From positions 310,001 to 374,000 of the forward strand of contig NZ_JAPWGX010000004.1 of assembly GCF_027213965.1 (NCBI RefSeq): DNA of 64,000 nucleotides, in the 5' to 3' direction. Under the pieces are notes generated by a model. It saw only the letters and a program-made list of their open reading frames with translations. It did not search any database and was not told the DNA's origin. Below, piece by piece: positions 44,234 to 53,644 of this stretch. The DNA is from Maritalea porphyrae. Its GTDB lineage: Bacteria; Pseudomonadota; Alphaproteobacteria; Rhizobiales; Devosiaceae. A program made the translations under genes and the position numbers. Numbering within the stretch: the stretch's first letter is position 1; the number at the start of each line of letters is the position of its first letter.

Positions 44234-45560
44234 TGCCAAACTCTTTTGTCTTTATCGATTTATATATTTGCTCAGGGATAGCATGGGCATCGCTGGGCGT
44301 CATCAATTCGTCCCATGCCGTGTTGAGTTTGTTCGCGCCGTAGAATGCTTCCAGCTCTGGGGCGAGGGTTTTTACAACCACCATATTCTGCCAGTCTTTG
44401 ATTTTAGACAATTGCCAAAGCGCTGCGGCGGCTTCCAATATCTCACCAACACATTCCCAAGGTTTGTGGCCGGTTAGTCCCGAAAGGTCGCGCATGGGCG
44501 CAAGCTTGTTGGCGTCGTCCAAAACATTTGCCCCCACGATGGCGGTCAAACGCTTTGGAGATGTGAAGGGCGCAAAAATGAGCGACACGAAATGGCATTT
44601 GGGGCAATTGCCGCACCATCTCGCGGGGCCAGTTGCATCTTGTTTAAAGTTCTCGTTGCAGCTTGAAAATGCACCGTCAAACTTTGTCGAGCGTAAAAAC
44701 AGGGCGGCGATGTGCAACTCGGAAAGCGGTCGCAACAAGGAGAAATAGCTCAACGCGCCGCCCGTTAGGCTTTCAAGTCCCTTTGCAAAGAGCTGCTCGA
44801 ACGCCAAGCTTTTGGAATGTTGATGATTGACCTCACGGCCATCAAATTCCAGATTGCCTTCACTGGCAGAACGCTCATTGGACAGGATGATGTGGCTCTT
44901 TGTGTAGAGCAGGGCCACTAATGCGGCGATGATGGAGTTGATCGCGGTTGAGGGCACGTGGCCATTATAGAAACCGGGCTTTCCATTGAGTTTGAGCATC
45001 GATTGATCAAGATATCGACGCACAAAGAATGCAGGTTTCTCCATTCGCTCGATTGAGGAGATGATCGGACCCTTTGGGTTCACTGCAAATGGTGTGTAGG
45101 GCCATCCAGCCTCTTCCAACAAATTGATCGAAAGCAAAGAGTCTTTGCCCCCACCCACAAGAATTAGCGCTTCATTGGTGTTGGGGGGCGGCGACACACA
45201 GTTTTCAGTTGTGCGCAAGTCATATGTGATTTGCCCAAACCGCTCTAAATTGTTGCGGGCGTAAAACTCACCAAGACCGTTTTCATAAACGTCGCGCACA
45301 ATTTCCTGTGCAGCGGTGGTGAGTTTTAGGGCGCTTGCGTCAATCGATTTAGGGGCAAGCAATTTATAATAGCTGACACCCAAAATCGCGGCAGCAAGAT
45401 CGAGCATGCGGGCAAAGCTTTCTGACTTGGCCGCGTCGGTATTAAAACCAACGCCAAGTTCAAGCTTTTCGGTGAAATGATGGGGCCCAAGTAAAAAGTG
45501 AAGCTTTGCTTCACCTGTTTCAATATTAAACTCGGGTCGCTCGATGATGAATTTGGTCAT
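44223..45560 (-). CDS. murL: UDP-N-acetylmuramoyl-L-alanyl-L-glutamate epimerase (MurL)
   Basis: ATP-dependent epimerase of 445 residues that converts the terminal L-Glu of UDP-MurNAc-L-Ala-L-Glu to D-Glu, an alternative to glutamate racemase MurI first shown in Xanthomonas. The PP-loop is ILVGGGKDSLLS near residue 135; further family features are SNERSASEGN, SSCNENFKQ and the Cys motif ARWCGNCPKC. It lies directly upstream of a MurD-type ligase, overlapping its start, as expected for the murD2-murL pair. No murI is in the window, so whether it is the only route is open. Confidence 0.87.
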   Translation of the reverse strand: MTKFIIERPEFNIETGEAKLHFLLGPHHFTEKLELGVGFNTDAAKSESFARMLDLAAAILGVSYYKLLAPKSIDASALKLTTAAQEIVRDVYENGLGEFYARNNLERFGQITYDLRTTENCVSPPPNTNEALILVGGGKDSLLSINLLEEAGWPYTPFAVNPKGPIISSIERMEKPAFFVRRYLDQSMLKLNGKPGFYNGHVPSTAINSIIAALVALLYTKSHIILSNERSASEGNLEFDGREVNHQHSKSLAFEQLFAKGLESLTGGALSYFSLLRPLSELHIAALFLRSTKFDGAFSSCNENFKQDATGPARWCGNCPKCHFVSLIFAPFTSPKRLTAIVGANVLDDANKLAPMRDLSGLTGHKPWECVGEILEAAAALWQLSKIKDWQNMVVVKTLAPELEAFYGANKLNTAWDELMTPSDAHAIPEQIYKSIKTKEFGNAN

Positions 45561-45628
45561 GAATTACTTTTTATGGATTTGCGCGCTGGCGTCTAGGTAT
45601 AAAGGTCGAATTCCGGCCAATTTCAGGT

Positions 45629-46519
45629 TTAGTCCAACATCATCTCGAGCCGTTTGGTGATGCCGTCTCCGATCCGTTGAAATCCAAACTCGCTCATTTG
45701 GCACTCAAATTTGCTGCCCACTTTGTGCACGTCAAAAAGGTTGTAGCGCGCCGGGGCATATTTGCCACCATTGCCTGCAGCGGCTGATGCAATACCGATC
45801 AGCGGAATATCGCCAGTTGGACCCTCTAAAGGGTGGATCATAGAGCGATGCAGATGCCCATGCAGCACCAGTTCGGCCCCTTGGTCCTTAATGACTTTTC
45901 TGAAGAGTTTCCGCCCCTTCAAACCGCGTCGCCAGATTTGCTTCACATCATCATGGGGCGGGTGGTGGATCATCACGATGCGGTAAAGCCCTGCATCTCT
46001 GGTGAGTTTTAAGATGTCGATCAAACGTTCTGCTTGGGCTTCATCAAATTCACCATGGGCGAAGAAAGGCGGGGTAGTGATGGCGCTTGAACACCCAATC
46101 AATGCCACACAGCCTTCTTGTCGCCAATAGGGGAATTGGTGGTCTGAAAGGGTCATGCCTTTCATATAGTCACCCCATTGCGCCGCGGCCTCTTCCAATC
46201 CCGATTTGACGTAAGCATCATGATTGCCGGGGATAACGGCAATTTGCTCGGCAGGTCCCAGGTCTTCAAGCCAGGCGCGCGCAGCTTCAAACTCTCCTGG
46301 CAAGGCGAGGTTGACGAGGTCTCCCGACAAGGCGATGAGTTCAGGTTTTTGCAGTTTTAAGTGGGTGCTGAGCTGGGCCAAAAGCCCTTGCTGCATATTG
46401 CCGTGGCGCGACAATTTCCAGTTCGCGTATCCTGTGAGACGTTTGTTCATCAGCTCAAAAGGTGAGATGGTTGGCAGTGGCCCAAGATGGACATCTGAAA
46501 TATGGGCGACTTTTGTCAT
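45629..46519 (-). CDS. Metallophosphoesterase (CpdA-like)
   Basis: Calcineurin-like phosphoesterase of 296 residues. The dimetal motifs are in order: HISDVHLG (DxH), ALSGDLVN (GD), IPGNHDAY (GNHD), MIHHPPHDD and VLHGHLHRS (GHxH). The arrangement resembles cyclic-nucleotide phosphodiesterases such as CpdA, but the natural substrate is not certain. It lies upstream of murL on the same strand with 68 bases between, and may be cotranscribed. Confidence 0.85.
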   Translation of the reverse strand: MTKVAHISDVHLGPLPTISPFELMNKRLTGYANWKLSRHGNMQQGLLAQLSTHLKLQKPELIALSGDLVNLALPGEFEAARAWLEDLGPAEQIAVIPGNHDAYVKSGLEEAAAQWGDYMKGMTLSDHQFPYWRQEGCVALIGCSSAITTPPFFAHGEFDEAQAERLIDILKLTRDAGLYRIVMIHHPPHDDVKQIWRRGLKGRKLFRKVIKDQGAELVLHGHLHRSMIHPLEGPTGDIPLIGIASAAAGNGGKYAPARYNLFDVHKVGSKFECQMSEFGFQRIGDGITKRLEMMLD

Positions 46520-46624
46520 GTGTGATTTTTCAACTGGCTACAAAACGTGGGGCGCACTATGTACAAAACCTAAGGAGAAAAAAAGGCACCAACTGATTTT
46601 TCAGTAAGAATTGTTTTAACTCCG

Positions 46625-47125
46625 GTGTCTAAAGTCCGCCCTATGCTTATGCGATTGATTCATAGTCCGCTTTTTGAACGTTATCAGGCCCGAATATTCC
46701 TGTTCGTCATGGGGTTCGTGCGCCGAACCACATTTGGGGCGCGGGCTATGCTGGTGGACGGCAAAAACGTCCTTTTGATAAAACACACCTATACTTCCGG
46801 GTGGATGTTCCCCGGTGGTGGCGTTGAGGTCGGCGATAGCGCTTTGGGCACAGCAAAGAAGGAACTGTTTGAAGAAACAGGCTATCGCACAAATGACCGT
46901 GGGCAAATATTGTCAGTTTACCACAATAGTGAAGCATCAAAGCGCGATCATGTGGCCCTATTTGTGTTCAAGCAGTTTGAGGTTGCTCGGCCATTTACGC
47001 CAAATGCAGAGATCGCAGAAATGGGCTGGTTCGCGCTGGACGATTTACCCCATGATGCAACCGATGCCACCCGCCGCCGAATAAGCGAATATTTTGGTGG
47101 CACCGCCATTTCTGAAGACTGGTAG
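46625..47125 (+). CDS. Nudix hydrolase
   Basis: Nudix protein of up to 166 residues. The Nudix box is GGGVEVGDSALGTAKKELFEETGY, with Lys in place of the usual Arg before the catalytic Glu pair. An N-terminal hydrophobic/basic stretch (FLFVMGFVRR) precedes the domain. Substrate is unknown. The start may be GTG 46625 or ATG 46643/46649. It abuts the convergent glutathionyl-hydroquinone reductase gene with no gap. Confidence 0.82.
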   Translation: MSKVRPMLMRLIHSPLFERYQARIFLFVMGFVRRTTFGARAMLVDGKNVLLIKHTYTSGWMFPGGGVEVGDSALGTAKKELFEETGYRTNDRGQILSVYHNSEASKRDHVALFVFKQFEVARPFTPNAEIAEMGWFALDDLPHDATDATRRRISEYFGGTAISEDW

Positions 47126-48070
47126 CTATGCCTCGTCCATTGCCGGGCCTGCGGGTACAATGCGATGGGGGTTGATCGAGGTATGTGACCAATAATAGTG
47201 CACTTTGATGTGCTCCATATTGATGGTGTCGTTAACACCCGGCGTTGCTTTGAGTTCTGCAACGAGCCGCGAAATGTTCGGATAATCAGCAATGCGGCGA
47301 ATGTTGCATTTGAAGTGACCAACATAGACCGGATCAAATCGCACCAAAGTGGTGAACAGCCGCCAATCAGCTTCGGTGAGTGTGTCGCCCGCCAAATAGG
47401 TGTTATTGGACAGAATGTTTTCAACCCAATCCAAACAATCAAAAAGGTCGGTGACTGCTTCGTCGTAAGCTTCTTGGGTGGTGGCGAACCCTGTTTTGTA
47501 AACACCATTGTTGATGGCGCCATAGATTCGCTCATTGATCGGGTCAATCGTTTCGCGCAGATGTTCGGGGTAGAAGTCCAACTTATTTCCAGTCAAATGG
47601 TTGAACTCGGTATTGAACATGCGAATGATTTCAGAACTTTCGTTCGATACGATTGTGTTTTGTTTTTTGTCCCACAAAACGGGCACCGTCACCCGGCCCG
47701 TATAGTCCTTGTCAGCGGCCACATAGACTTGCCACATGGTTTTGGCGTCATTGATGGGGTCTTCGCCTTTGGAAATGGTCCAGCCATGTTGGTCCGGCAT
47801 TTTTGCATCAACAACAGATACGGAGATTAAGTCTTGCAAACCCTTGAGCGCGCGAAAAATCATAGTGCGGTGCGCCCATGGGCATGCATGGGACACGTAC
47901 AAATGATAACGGTCTGCTTCGGCTTGAAATCCGCCTGCACCTGTTTGGCCGGGGGCTCCATCTTTGGTCACAAAATTCCTAAACCGAGCTTCTGATCGCT
48001 TGAACCGGCCCCCAGTTGATTTGGTGTCGTACCATTGATTGGTCCAAAGACCGTCGACCAGCATACCCAT
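47126..48070 (-). CDS. Glutathionyl-hydroquinone reductase / omega-class GST-like
   Basis: Glutathione-dependent oxidoreductase of 314 residues, of the Xi class. The catalytic motif SHACPWAHR near residue 60 holds the active Cys. The WTISKGEDPINDAKTMWQVY region and SNESSEIIRMFN (glutathione site) are typical. Family members reduce glutathionyl-hydroquinones. GAGGA precedes ATG 48070 by seven bases, supporting this start. Confidence 0.9.
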   Translation of the reverse strand: MGMLVDGLWTNQWYDTKSTGGRFKRSEARFRNFVTKDGAPGQTGAGGFQAEADRYHLYVSHACPWAHRTMIFRALKGLQDLISVSVVDAKMPDQHGWTISKGEDPINDAKTMWQVYVAADKDYTGRVTVPVLWDKKQNTIVSNESSEIIRMFNTEFNHLTGNKLDFYPEHLRETIDPINERIYGAINNGVYKTGFATTQEAYDEAVTDLFDCLDWVENILSNNTYLAGDTLTEADWRLFTTLVRFDPVYVGHFKCNIRRIADYPNISRLVAELKATPGVNDTINMEHIKVHYYWSHTSINPHRIVPAGPAMDEA

Positions 48071-48336
48071 TGTTATTTCCTCTTACTAAACGCGCAGGGG
48101 GGCAACATAGGGCGCAAATATTTTGAACAAAGAGGGTATTTGAGAACTGATTGTTCGATTTTTTTGGTGTAATTAGTGGTGAGTGTTGATGTTGCGCGAT
48201 GTTTTTTCTCGACAGGCGAAAAACACGGTGCTAGTTGAAGCTTATGAACACAAAAGTATTTGCGCAGCGACCGAGCCGACGACCACGATAATTTCTTCGT
48301 GCCAATTTTGTCGTCCCTAATCGCCTGAGCAAAACT
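48071..48336. other. Divergent interval, no gene seen
   Basis: Divergent interval of 266 bases. It contains a TGTTTTTT...GAAAAACA inverted repeat near 48198-48229. I see no convincing reading frame and no consensus promoter. Confidence 0.4.
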
Positions 48337-48888
48337 ATGACTATCCTTGACATCACAAATGCCCAACAGCCTGAACTTGCGCAAAATTTGTCTGCGCTAG
48401 CCATTCGTCTTGAAACGAACTCCGACGAGAGTTGGATTGAAGACTTGCACGATGCATGTTTTGGCCCCGGGCGTTTTGCAAGAGCTGCTTTTCGCATTCG
48501 CGAGCGCTTTGGGGTGGATGACAGATTAAGCCTTGTGGCTGAGTTGGATGGCCAACCGGTGGCGACCGTTAAAATGTCAGCGATCAATATCTCAGATCAA
48601 AACGGTTATTTGCTCGGACCATTGGCGACGGACCCGAACCGGCGCAAATTGGGTGCCGGCAAAGCATTGGTGCGCGAAGTTGTGGCCAAGGCTTTTGAGG
48701 TGCCAAGTTGTGCATTTGTGCTGTTGGTTGGTGATGCACCATATTATGGCCCATTGGGTTTTGAGCCAACACTGCCCGAGCGGATTGAGTTTCCGGCTCC
48801 TGTTGATCCTGCACGGGTTTTGGTGGCGGCAAAAGATGCTACAATGATCAAAAGACTCAATGGTCCCATTTCGCAATGGGTCGACTAA
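48337..48888 (+). CDS. GNAT-family N-acetyltransferase
   Basis: Acetyltransferase of 183 residues resembling YhbS. The acetyl-CoA binding segment is LGPLATDPNRRKLGAGKALV near residue 100, followed by the VLLVGDAPYYGPLGFEP motif typical of the YhbS group. The acceptor is unknown. Its 3' end may overlap or abut the CoA pyrophosphatase gene depending on the start of the latter. Confidence 0.87.
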   Translation: MTILDITNAQQPELAQNLSALAIRLETNSDESWIEDLHDACFGPGRFARAAFRIRERFGVDDRLSLVAELDGQPVATVKMSAINISDQNGYLLGPLATDPNRRKLGAGKALVREVVAKAFEVPSCAFVLLVGDAPYYGPLGFEPTLPERIEFPAPVDPARVLVAAKDATMIKRLNGPISQWVD

Positions 48889-48929
48889 AAGCTGGATGCA
48901 TTGTTTCCAGTAAGGGATTTTGTTCGCAT

Positions 48930-49565
48930 ATGCCAGATCGTGCTTTGATTGATCGGATTGCAAAGCGTTTGCTAGATCGTCCGCAGGACGATTTTGATAC
49001 GGGATGCCACAAAGTAGATGGCGTGCCACCGCTCAATCATCAAAAACCACCCAAACCGTCGGCTGTGTTGATTGGTTTGGTGCAGCGCGAGACGGGCAGC
49101 CATGTCCTTTATATTGAACGGTCATCGAAGCTGCGCGCCCATGCAGGGCAAATTGCCTTTCCTGGCGGCAAAATTGATGAAGAAGACGAAAGCTCAACCG
49201 TGGCTGCATTGCGCGAAGCCCACGAGGAAGTTGATCTGCATCCGAATGACGTGGATGTAATCGGTTATTTGCCGAACTATTTGTCTGGCACGAACTATTT
49301 GATTACGCCGGTTGTTGGCATTGTGCGCCCTTCGAGTGAGTTCATTGCCAATCCGGATGAAGTGGCGAGCTTTTTTGAAGTGCCGTTGCCCCATCTAATT
49401 CCGGATCAACATTATTCAAAAATTCGTTTTGTGCGTGGTGATGAAGCGCAACGTGAAACATGGCGGATTGATTTTCAAGATAGAGCGATCTGGGGCATCA
49501 CCGCTTCAATGACCCGGATGTTTAGAGAAACCGCATTGGTGCAGGAACTAGCCGAACATGAATGA
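48930..49565 (+). CDS. CoA pyrophosphatase-like Nudix hydrolase (NudL type)
   Basis: Nudix enzyme of about 211 residues. The NudL/CoA-type signature is LRAHAGQIAFPGGKIDEED, followed by the box ALREAHEEVDL. These enzymes split coenzyme A or related dinucleotides. The start is uncertain: ATG 48930 gives a family-like N terminus, but ATG 48876, overlapping the GNAT gene, is also in frame. It overlaps the CCA enzyme gene by eight bases. Confidence 0.87.
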   Translation: MPDRALIDRIAKRLLDRPQDDFDTGCHKVDGVPPLNHQKPPKPSAVLIGLVQRETGSHVLYIERSSKLRAHAGQIAFPGGKIDEEDESSTVAALREAHEEVDLHPNDVDVIGYLPNYLSGTNYLITPVVGIVRPSSEFIANPDEVASFFEVPLPHLIPDQHYSKIRFVRGDEAQRETWRIDFQDRAIWGITASMTRMFRETALVQELAEHE

Positions 49566-50811
49566 GAAGATTTTGGATGGTCTGCGCCAAGCCGACTGGT
49601 TGCAGCGCGATAGCGTGAAAGCTGTGTTTGACTTGCTCGATGGGGCAGGTGGGCAAACCAAAGCGGTTGGCGGTATTGTGCGCAACACGCTCTTGGGCAC
49701 TGAAACGGGCGATGTGGACATGGCCTCTACTTTTACGCCCAATGAGATTATCGACCGGGCTGAAAAAGCTGGCGTTAAAGCAATTCCAACAGGCATTGAA
49801 CATGGCACGGTGACGCTGATCGTTGGTGGCGAAGCGATTGAAGTGACTTCATTGCGCAAAGACATCAATACAAATGGGCGACATGCGGTTGTTCAATTTG
49901 GTGGCGATTGGGAAGACGATGCGAAACGCCGTGATTTTACGTTTAATGCGCTTTACGTGGGGCCAAATGGTGACCTGCTTGATCCACTTGGGGGCCTTGA
50001 AGACTGTTTGAACCGGGAAGTGCGGTTTATTGGCGATGCGAAAAAACGGATCAAAGAAGACTATTTGCGGATTCTTCGGTTCTATCGGTTTTTTGCTTTT
50101 TACGGTTCAGGACGTCCTGAGGCTGAAGGGCTGCGGGCGACGGTGGCGCTTAAATCGGGCCTTGATCAACTTTCGCCCGAGCGCGTGTGGCAGGAATTGA
50201 AAAAGCTACTCAGTGCACCTGATCCGTCGCGGGCTCTGCTTTGGATGCGCACGACGGGGGTATTGGCGGCTATATTACCCGAGGGTGAGAAATGGGGCAT
50301 TGATGCCATTCACGGTGTTGTAGCAGCTGAGCAAGAGTTGAGTTGGCCAATCGATCCAATGCTGCGGTTGCGTTCTATTCTGCCGCCCATGGCAGACAAA
50401 TTGGTGGATTTGGCCAAACGCCTTCGTTTGTCGAATGCAGAAGCAGACCAATTGCAAAAATGGGCGATGGTTGAAGGGCTAAATGCTGAAATGAAGGATC
50501 AAGAGCTTAAGGCGCTGATCTATTGGGGTGATCAAGCCGCCATTATTGCTGCACTTCAATTGTCCTTGGCGAGCATGCGACAAAAGTCTGGCGAAAGCAT
50601 GGAAGCTGTTGAGCGCGCATCGGGTTACTTGCGGCTATTGAAAGTGGCGCAAACTTGGGTGGCGCCGGAGTTTCCAGTTAAAGGGCAAGATTTGATCGAA
50701 CTGGGACATGCGCCAGGGCCCGATATGGGGCAAGTCCTAACGAAACTAGAAAAGCGCTGGGTTGAAAGCGGTTTTGCTTTGAAGCGTGACAGTTTGCTGT
50801 CTGAAGCCTAA
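49558..50811 (+). CDS. CCA tRNA nucleotidyltransferase
   Basis: Class II tRNA nucleotidyltransferase of 417 residues that builds or repairs the 3'-CCA end. The head domain has VGGIVRNTLLG and TGDVDMAST (catalytic Asp pair), and RRDFTFNALYV. The RILRFYRFFAFYG segment marks the neck. The GG-x-VRD motif has Asn for Asp, as in several alphaproteobacterial members. There is no HD domain. Gene order (CoA pyrophosphatase then CCA enzyme) is common in Hyphomicrobiales. Confidence 0.9.
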   Translation: MNEKILDGLRQADWLQRDSVKAVFDLLDGAGGQTKAVGGIVRNTLLGTETGDVDMASTFTPNEIIDRAEKAGVKAIPTGIEHGTVTLIVGGEAIEVTSLRKDINTNGRHAVVQFGGDWEDDAKRRDFTFNALYVGPNGDLLDPLGGLEDCLNREVRFIGDAKKRIKEDYLRILRFYRFFAFYGSGRPEAEGLRATVALKSGLDQLSPERVWQELKKLLSAPDPSRALLWMRTTGVLAAILPEGEKWGIDAIHGVVAAEQELSWPIDPMLRLRSILPPMADKLVDLAKRLRLSNAEADQLQKWAMVEGLNAEMKDQELKALIYWGDQAAIIAALQLSLASMRQKSGESMEAVERASGYLRLLKVAQTWVAPEFPVKGQDLIELGHAPGPDMGQVLTKLEKRWVESGFALKRDSLLSEA

Positions 50812-51014
50812 GCTTTTTTCAGCGCTCTTTGTGTGGCAATTTTGAGCACCATAGCATTTTGCTGATAGGTGGCTTGGAACTGGCCGCCAAAAATTGAATC
50901 AGTCATAAACTGTGTGCTTTGAATGTCTTTTTGGATGTGCTTCAAGCGGGCTGCGCGCCACAGCTGATTTGATTTCCACATCGGTACATTCTGGCCGTAT
51001 AATTGTGCTTTCAT
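50808..51014 (-). CDS. Small hypothetical protein (68 residues)
   Basis: I do not recognise a named family, but the sequence (GQNVPMWKSNQLWRAARLKH, then Gln/Thr-rich helix) looks like a conserved helical small protein. ATG 51014 is preferred over extension into the sigma factor gene. It is downstream of the ECF sigma gene on the same strand, and its stop overlaps the convergent CCA gene by four bases. Confidence 0.65.
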   Translation of the reverse strand: MKAQLYGQNVPMWKSNQLWRAARLKHIQKDIQSTQFMTDSIFGGQFQATYQQNAMVLKIATQRALKKA

Positions 51015-51039
51015 GACGGCGATTATGGTTAGTGAACGG

Positions 51040-52293
51040 TTAATTTTCGGTGTCACTTTTGCAAATTGCAACATTTTCTCGTTTATCGAGCAAGAATCTT
51101 CGCTCGATGAGATTCTTTGTGAGGTCGATGGCGCGGTCTAGGTCGAATAGTGCCGATGTTTTGTCGCCTCGCATAAGATGAAGTTCTGCGCGGGCTGCAA
51201 AAAAGGGCTGATAGCAGCAAAGCTCGTCTTCCAACGTTTGTAGACTTGCGAGTGCAGGTTGCACCTCACCCATATTGGCTTGTGCCATGGCAGCATTGAG
51301 TTGCACCACAGGGGAAGGATCAAATGCCGTGAGTGCCTGATAAAGAGCTGCGATTTGTTGCCAGTCGGTAGCGCCCCAGCTTTGCGCCTGACAGTGCATG
51401 CCACTGATGGCTGCTTGGATTTGATAGGGACCAAATTGGCCAAGTTTAAACTGCTCAACCAATAGCGCGTTGGTTTGCTTGATGGTTTTGTGGTCCCACA
51501 AACTCCGGTCTTGGTGTTCAAGGCTGACCATTTGGCCGTCATTGTCGGTTCGGGCGGCGCGGCGCGCGTGGGTAAATTGCATCAAACACAAAAGGCCGCC
51601 CGTTTCGGGGCAGGGATCAAGTCGAAACAATAGGGCCGCAAGGCGGATCGCTTCTTTGGCGAGATCATCGCGGGTAAGCGTTTGACCCTCAAAGGCTGAA
51701 TAGGATTCGTTGAAGATCAAATAGATGGTTTTTTGCACAGCCACGCGGCGTCCGGCTAATTGCTCAATGCCAGGAACTTCATAGGGAATGCCAGCGTCAC
51801 GGATCTTCTTTTTGGCTCGGGTGATCCGCTGCAGCATCGCTGTTTCGCTGCTTAGAAAGGCTCGGGCAATTTCGCGCACCGTCAGGCCGCCTAGTGTTCT
51901 TAGGGTGAGCGCCAATTGCGCTTCGTTGGACAATGCGGGGTGGCAGCAGGTGAACATGAGCCGCAAGCGTTCGTCTGGAATATCGTAGTCGGTTTCAGAC
52001 ATATCTTCCTTGGTGGCTTCAAGATCGATCAAAATCTGCTGCGTTTCTTTGGCATGGTGGCGCGTGTCTTTGCGGATTTTATCTATCGCGCGGCGCTTGG
52101 CCGCCGTGTGCAGCCATGCTGCTGGATTGTGAGGTATGCCATTTGTTGGCCAAACACGCAGCGCTTCAGCCGCGGCGTCTTGCAGCGCATCTTCGGCTTT
52201 GTCAAAATCACCAAAGCTTTTGATCAAGCTGGCCAATATCCGACCCGAGCTTTTGCGTAAGGCTCGGGTCAGATGGTGTTCAATCTCAGACAA
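51040..52293 (-). CDS. RNA polymerase ECF sigma factor, ECF42-like
   Basis: Sigma factor of 417 residues. Region 2 (DFDKAEDALQDAAAEALRVWP, AAWLHTAAKRRAIDKIRK) and region 4 (LALTLRTLGGLTVREIARAFLSSETAMLQRITRAKKKIR) occupy the first 190 residues. A TPR-like extension of over 200 residues follows, the mark of group ECF42. No anti-sigma gene is seen; the DGPF-domain protein gene directly upstream is the usual ECF42 partner. Start is TTG 52293, immediately after the upstream stop codon. Confidence 0.88.
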   Translation of the reverse strand: MSEIEHHLTRALRKSSGRILASLIKSFGDFDKAEDALQDAAAEALRVWPTNGIPHNPAAWLHTAAKRRAIDKIRKDTRHHAKETQQILIDLEATKEDMSETDYDIPDERLRLMFTCCHPALSNEAQLALTLRTLGGLTVREIARAFLSSETAMLQRITRAKKKIRDAGIPYEVPGIEQLAGRRVAVQKTIYLIFNESYSAFEGQTLTRDDLAKEAIRLAALLFRLDPCPETGGLLCLMQFTHARRAARTDNDGQMVSLEHQDRSLWDHKTIKQTNALLVEQFKLGQFGPYQIQAAISGMHCQAQSWGATDWQQIAALYQALTAFDPSPVVQLNAAMAQANMGEVQPALASLQTLEDELCCYQPFFAARAELHLMRGDKTSALFDLDRAIDLTKNLIERRFLLDKRENVAICKSDTEN

Positions 52294-52644
52294 TTATTGA
52301 TCGAAGACCATAACAGGGCGCACTTCAATCGTGCCGTATTTTGCCGTCGGGATTTTTTGTGCCCACTCAATGGCTTGGTCGAGGTCTTTGCATTCGAGCA
52401 AATAGTAGCCGCCCAATTGTTCCTTTGTTTCAGCAAATGGGCCGTCAGTCAGTTCGACCTTGCCATTGCGTTCGCGGATGGAGGTGGCGGTTGAAACGGC
52501 TTCAAGCGCATCGCCAGTAACCATCACGCCGGCCGCTTTGGCCTCTTCTCCAAATTTCCAATAGTCGGCCATGATTTTTCCCATGCCGCCTTCATATGAA
52601 GATTCTGAACCTTCTGCATTGTAAATGAGAGCCATGAATTGCAT
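52294..52644 (-). CDS. DGPF-domain (YCII-related) protein
   Basis: Soluble protein of 116 residues of the YCII-related family. The motif LTDGPFAETKEQLGGYYLLE near residue 65 defines it. Members are encoded with ECF42 sigma factors and are typical targets of them. AAGGA precedes ATG 52644; the reading frame upstream of that is not expected to be coding. The stop codon is directly followed by the sigma factor start. Confidence 0.88.
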   Translation of the reverse strand: MQFMALIYNAEGSESSYEGGMGKIMADYWKFGEEAKAAGVMVTGDALEAVSTATSIRERNGKVELTDGPFAETKEQLGGYYLLECKDLDQAIEWAQKIPTAKYGTIEVRPVMVFDQ

Positions 52645-52756
52645 TTGCGTATCCTTATGTTGTTCCCAAAAGGCGCGATTTTTGGCGCCTATACCCAATA
52701 GTCGTTTAGGATAAGCGGAATTCGACAAGCTTGAGATTCTTTTTTTTGTTTTTTGC

Positions 52757-53644
52757 CTATGGCCACTTAACTGCAGGGGGCATGGAAGACAGAATGCTCT
52801 CCACATTGCCGCCAGTTTTCAAGCCAAATGTGGTGCCCCGATCATATAGCAGGTTAAACTCCACATAGCGCCCGCGACGCACCAATTGTTCTTCGCGGTC
52901 CGCTTCTGTCCACGCGTTGTTGAAGTTGCGACGCACCAGCTGATTGTAAATCTCTTTGAAGTTCAGCCCAACATTCTGCGTGAAGGCGAAATCGGCGTCC
53001 CAGTCGCCCGAATTGTGGCGATCATAAAAAATGCCGCCGGTGCCGCGTGGCTCCTTGCGATGCGGCAGATAGAAATAGTCATCGCACCATTTTTTGTATT
53101 TGGGGTAGTCGGCACATTTATGTGCGTCACATGCGGCCTTCATCGCTGCGTGGAAATCTATGGTGTCTTTATCTTTCTGGTTGCGACGTCTGTCCAAAAC
53201 AGGGGTTAAATCGCCGCCGCCGCCAAACCACCACTCGCTGGTGGCGACCATGCGGGTGTTCATATGCACTGCAGGAACATTCGGGTTTTGCGGGTGGGCG
53301 ATCAGCGAAATGCCGCTGGCCCAAAAGGCCCGAGACTGTTCTGTGCCGGGCATGCCCTTTGCAAAATCTTCTGAAAACTCGCCATGCACGGTTGAAATAT
53401 GCACGCCGACCTTTTCAAAAACGCGACCCTTCATGATCGACATTTCGCCGCCACCACCTGGGTTGCCGGTGGTTTGATCTATGCGGTCCCATTGTTTGCG
53501 CTCAAACCGTCCCGGGGCTTGATCGGAAAGCGTGCCGACCAAATCGTCTTCAAGCTGTTCAAAACCCAGGCAAATCTGATTGCGCAATTCGCGGAACCAT
53601 GCGCTGGCTTGTTGCTTTTTTTGATCAAGATCGAAACTGGTCAT
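52757..53644 (-). CDS. hemF: Oxygen-dependent coproporphyrinogen III oxidase
   Basis: Aerobic oxidase of 295 residues that uses O2 to form protoporphyrinogen IX. Motifs include [37 protein letters not shown] and [23 protein letters not shown] 53644 overlaps the trmL stop (ATGA), so the two are cotranslated. Together with hemN at 15 kb it allows heme synthesis with and without oxygen. Confidence 0.94.
   Translation of the reverse strand: MTSFDLDQKKQQASAWFRELRNQICLGFEQLEDDLVGTLSDQAPGRFERKQWDRIDQTTGNPGGGGEMSIMKGRVFEKVGVHISTVHGEFSEDFAKGMPGTEQSRAFWASGISLIAHPQNPNVPAVHMNTRMVATSEWWFGGGGDLTPVLDRRRNQKDKDTIDFHAAMKAACDAHKCADYPKYKKWCDDYFYLPHRKEPRGTGGIFYDRHNSGDWDADFAFTQNVGLNFKEIYNQLVRRNFNNAWTEADREEQLVRRGRYVEFNLLYDRGTTFGLKTGGNVESILSSMPPAVKWP

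Noticed and set aside
44990-45010. TTGATCAA-containing palindrome considered as an FNR box
   Set aside because: It lies inside murL and lacks the four-base spacer between half-sites.
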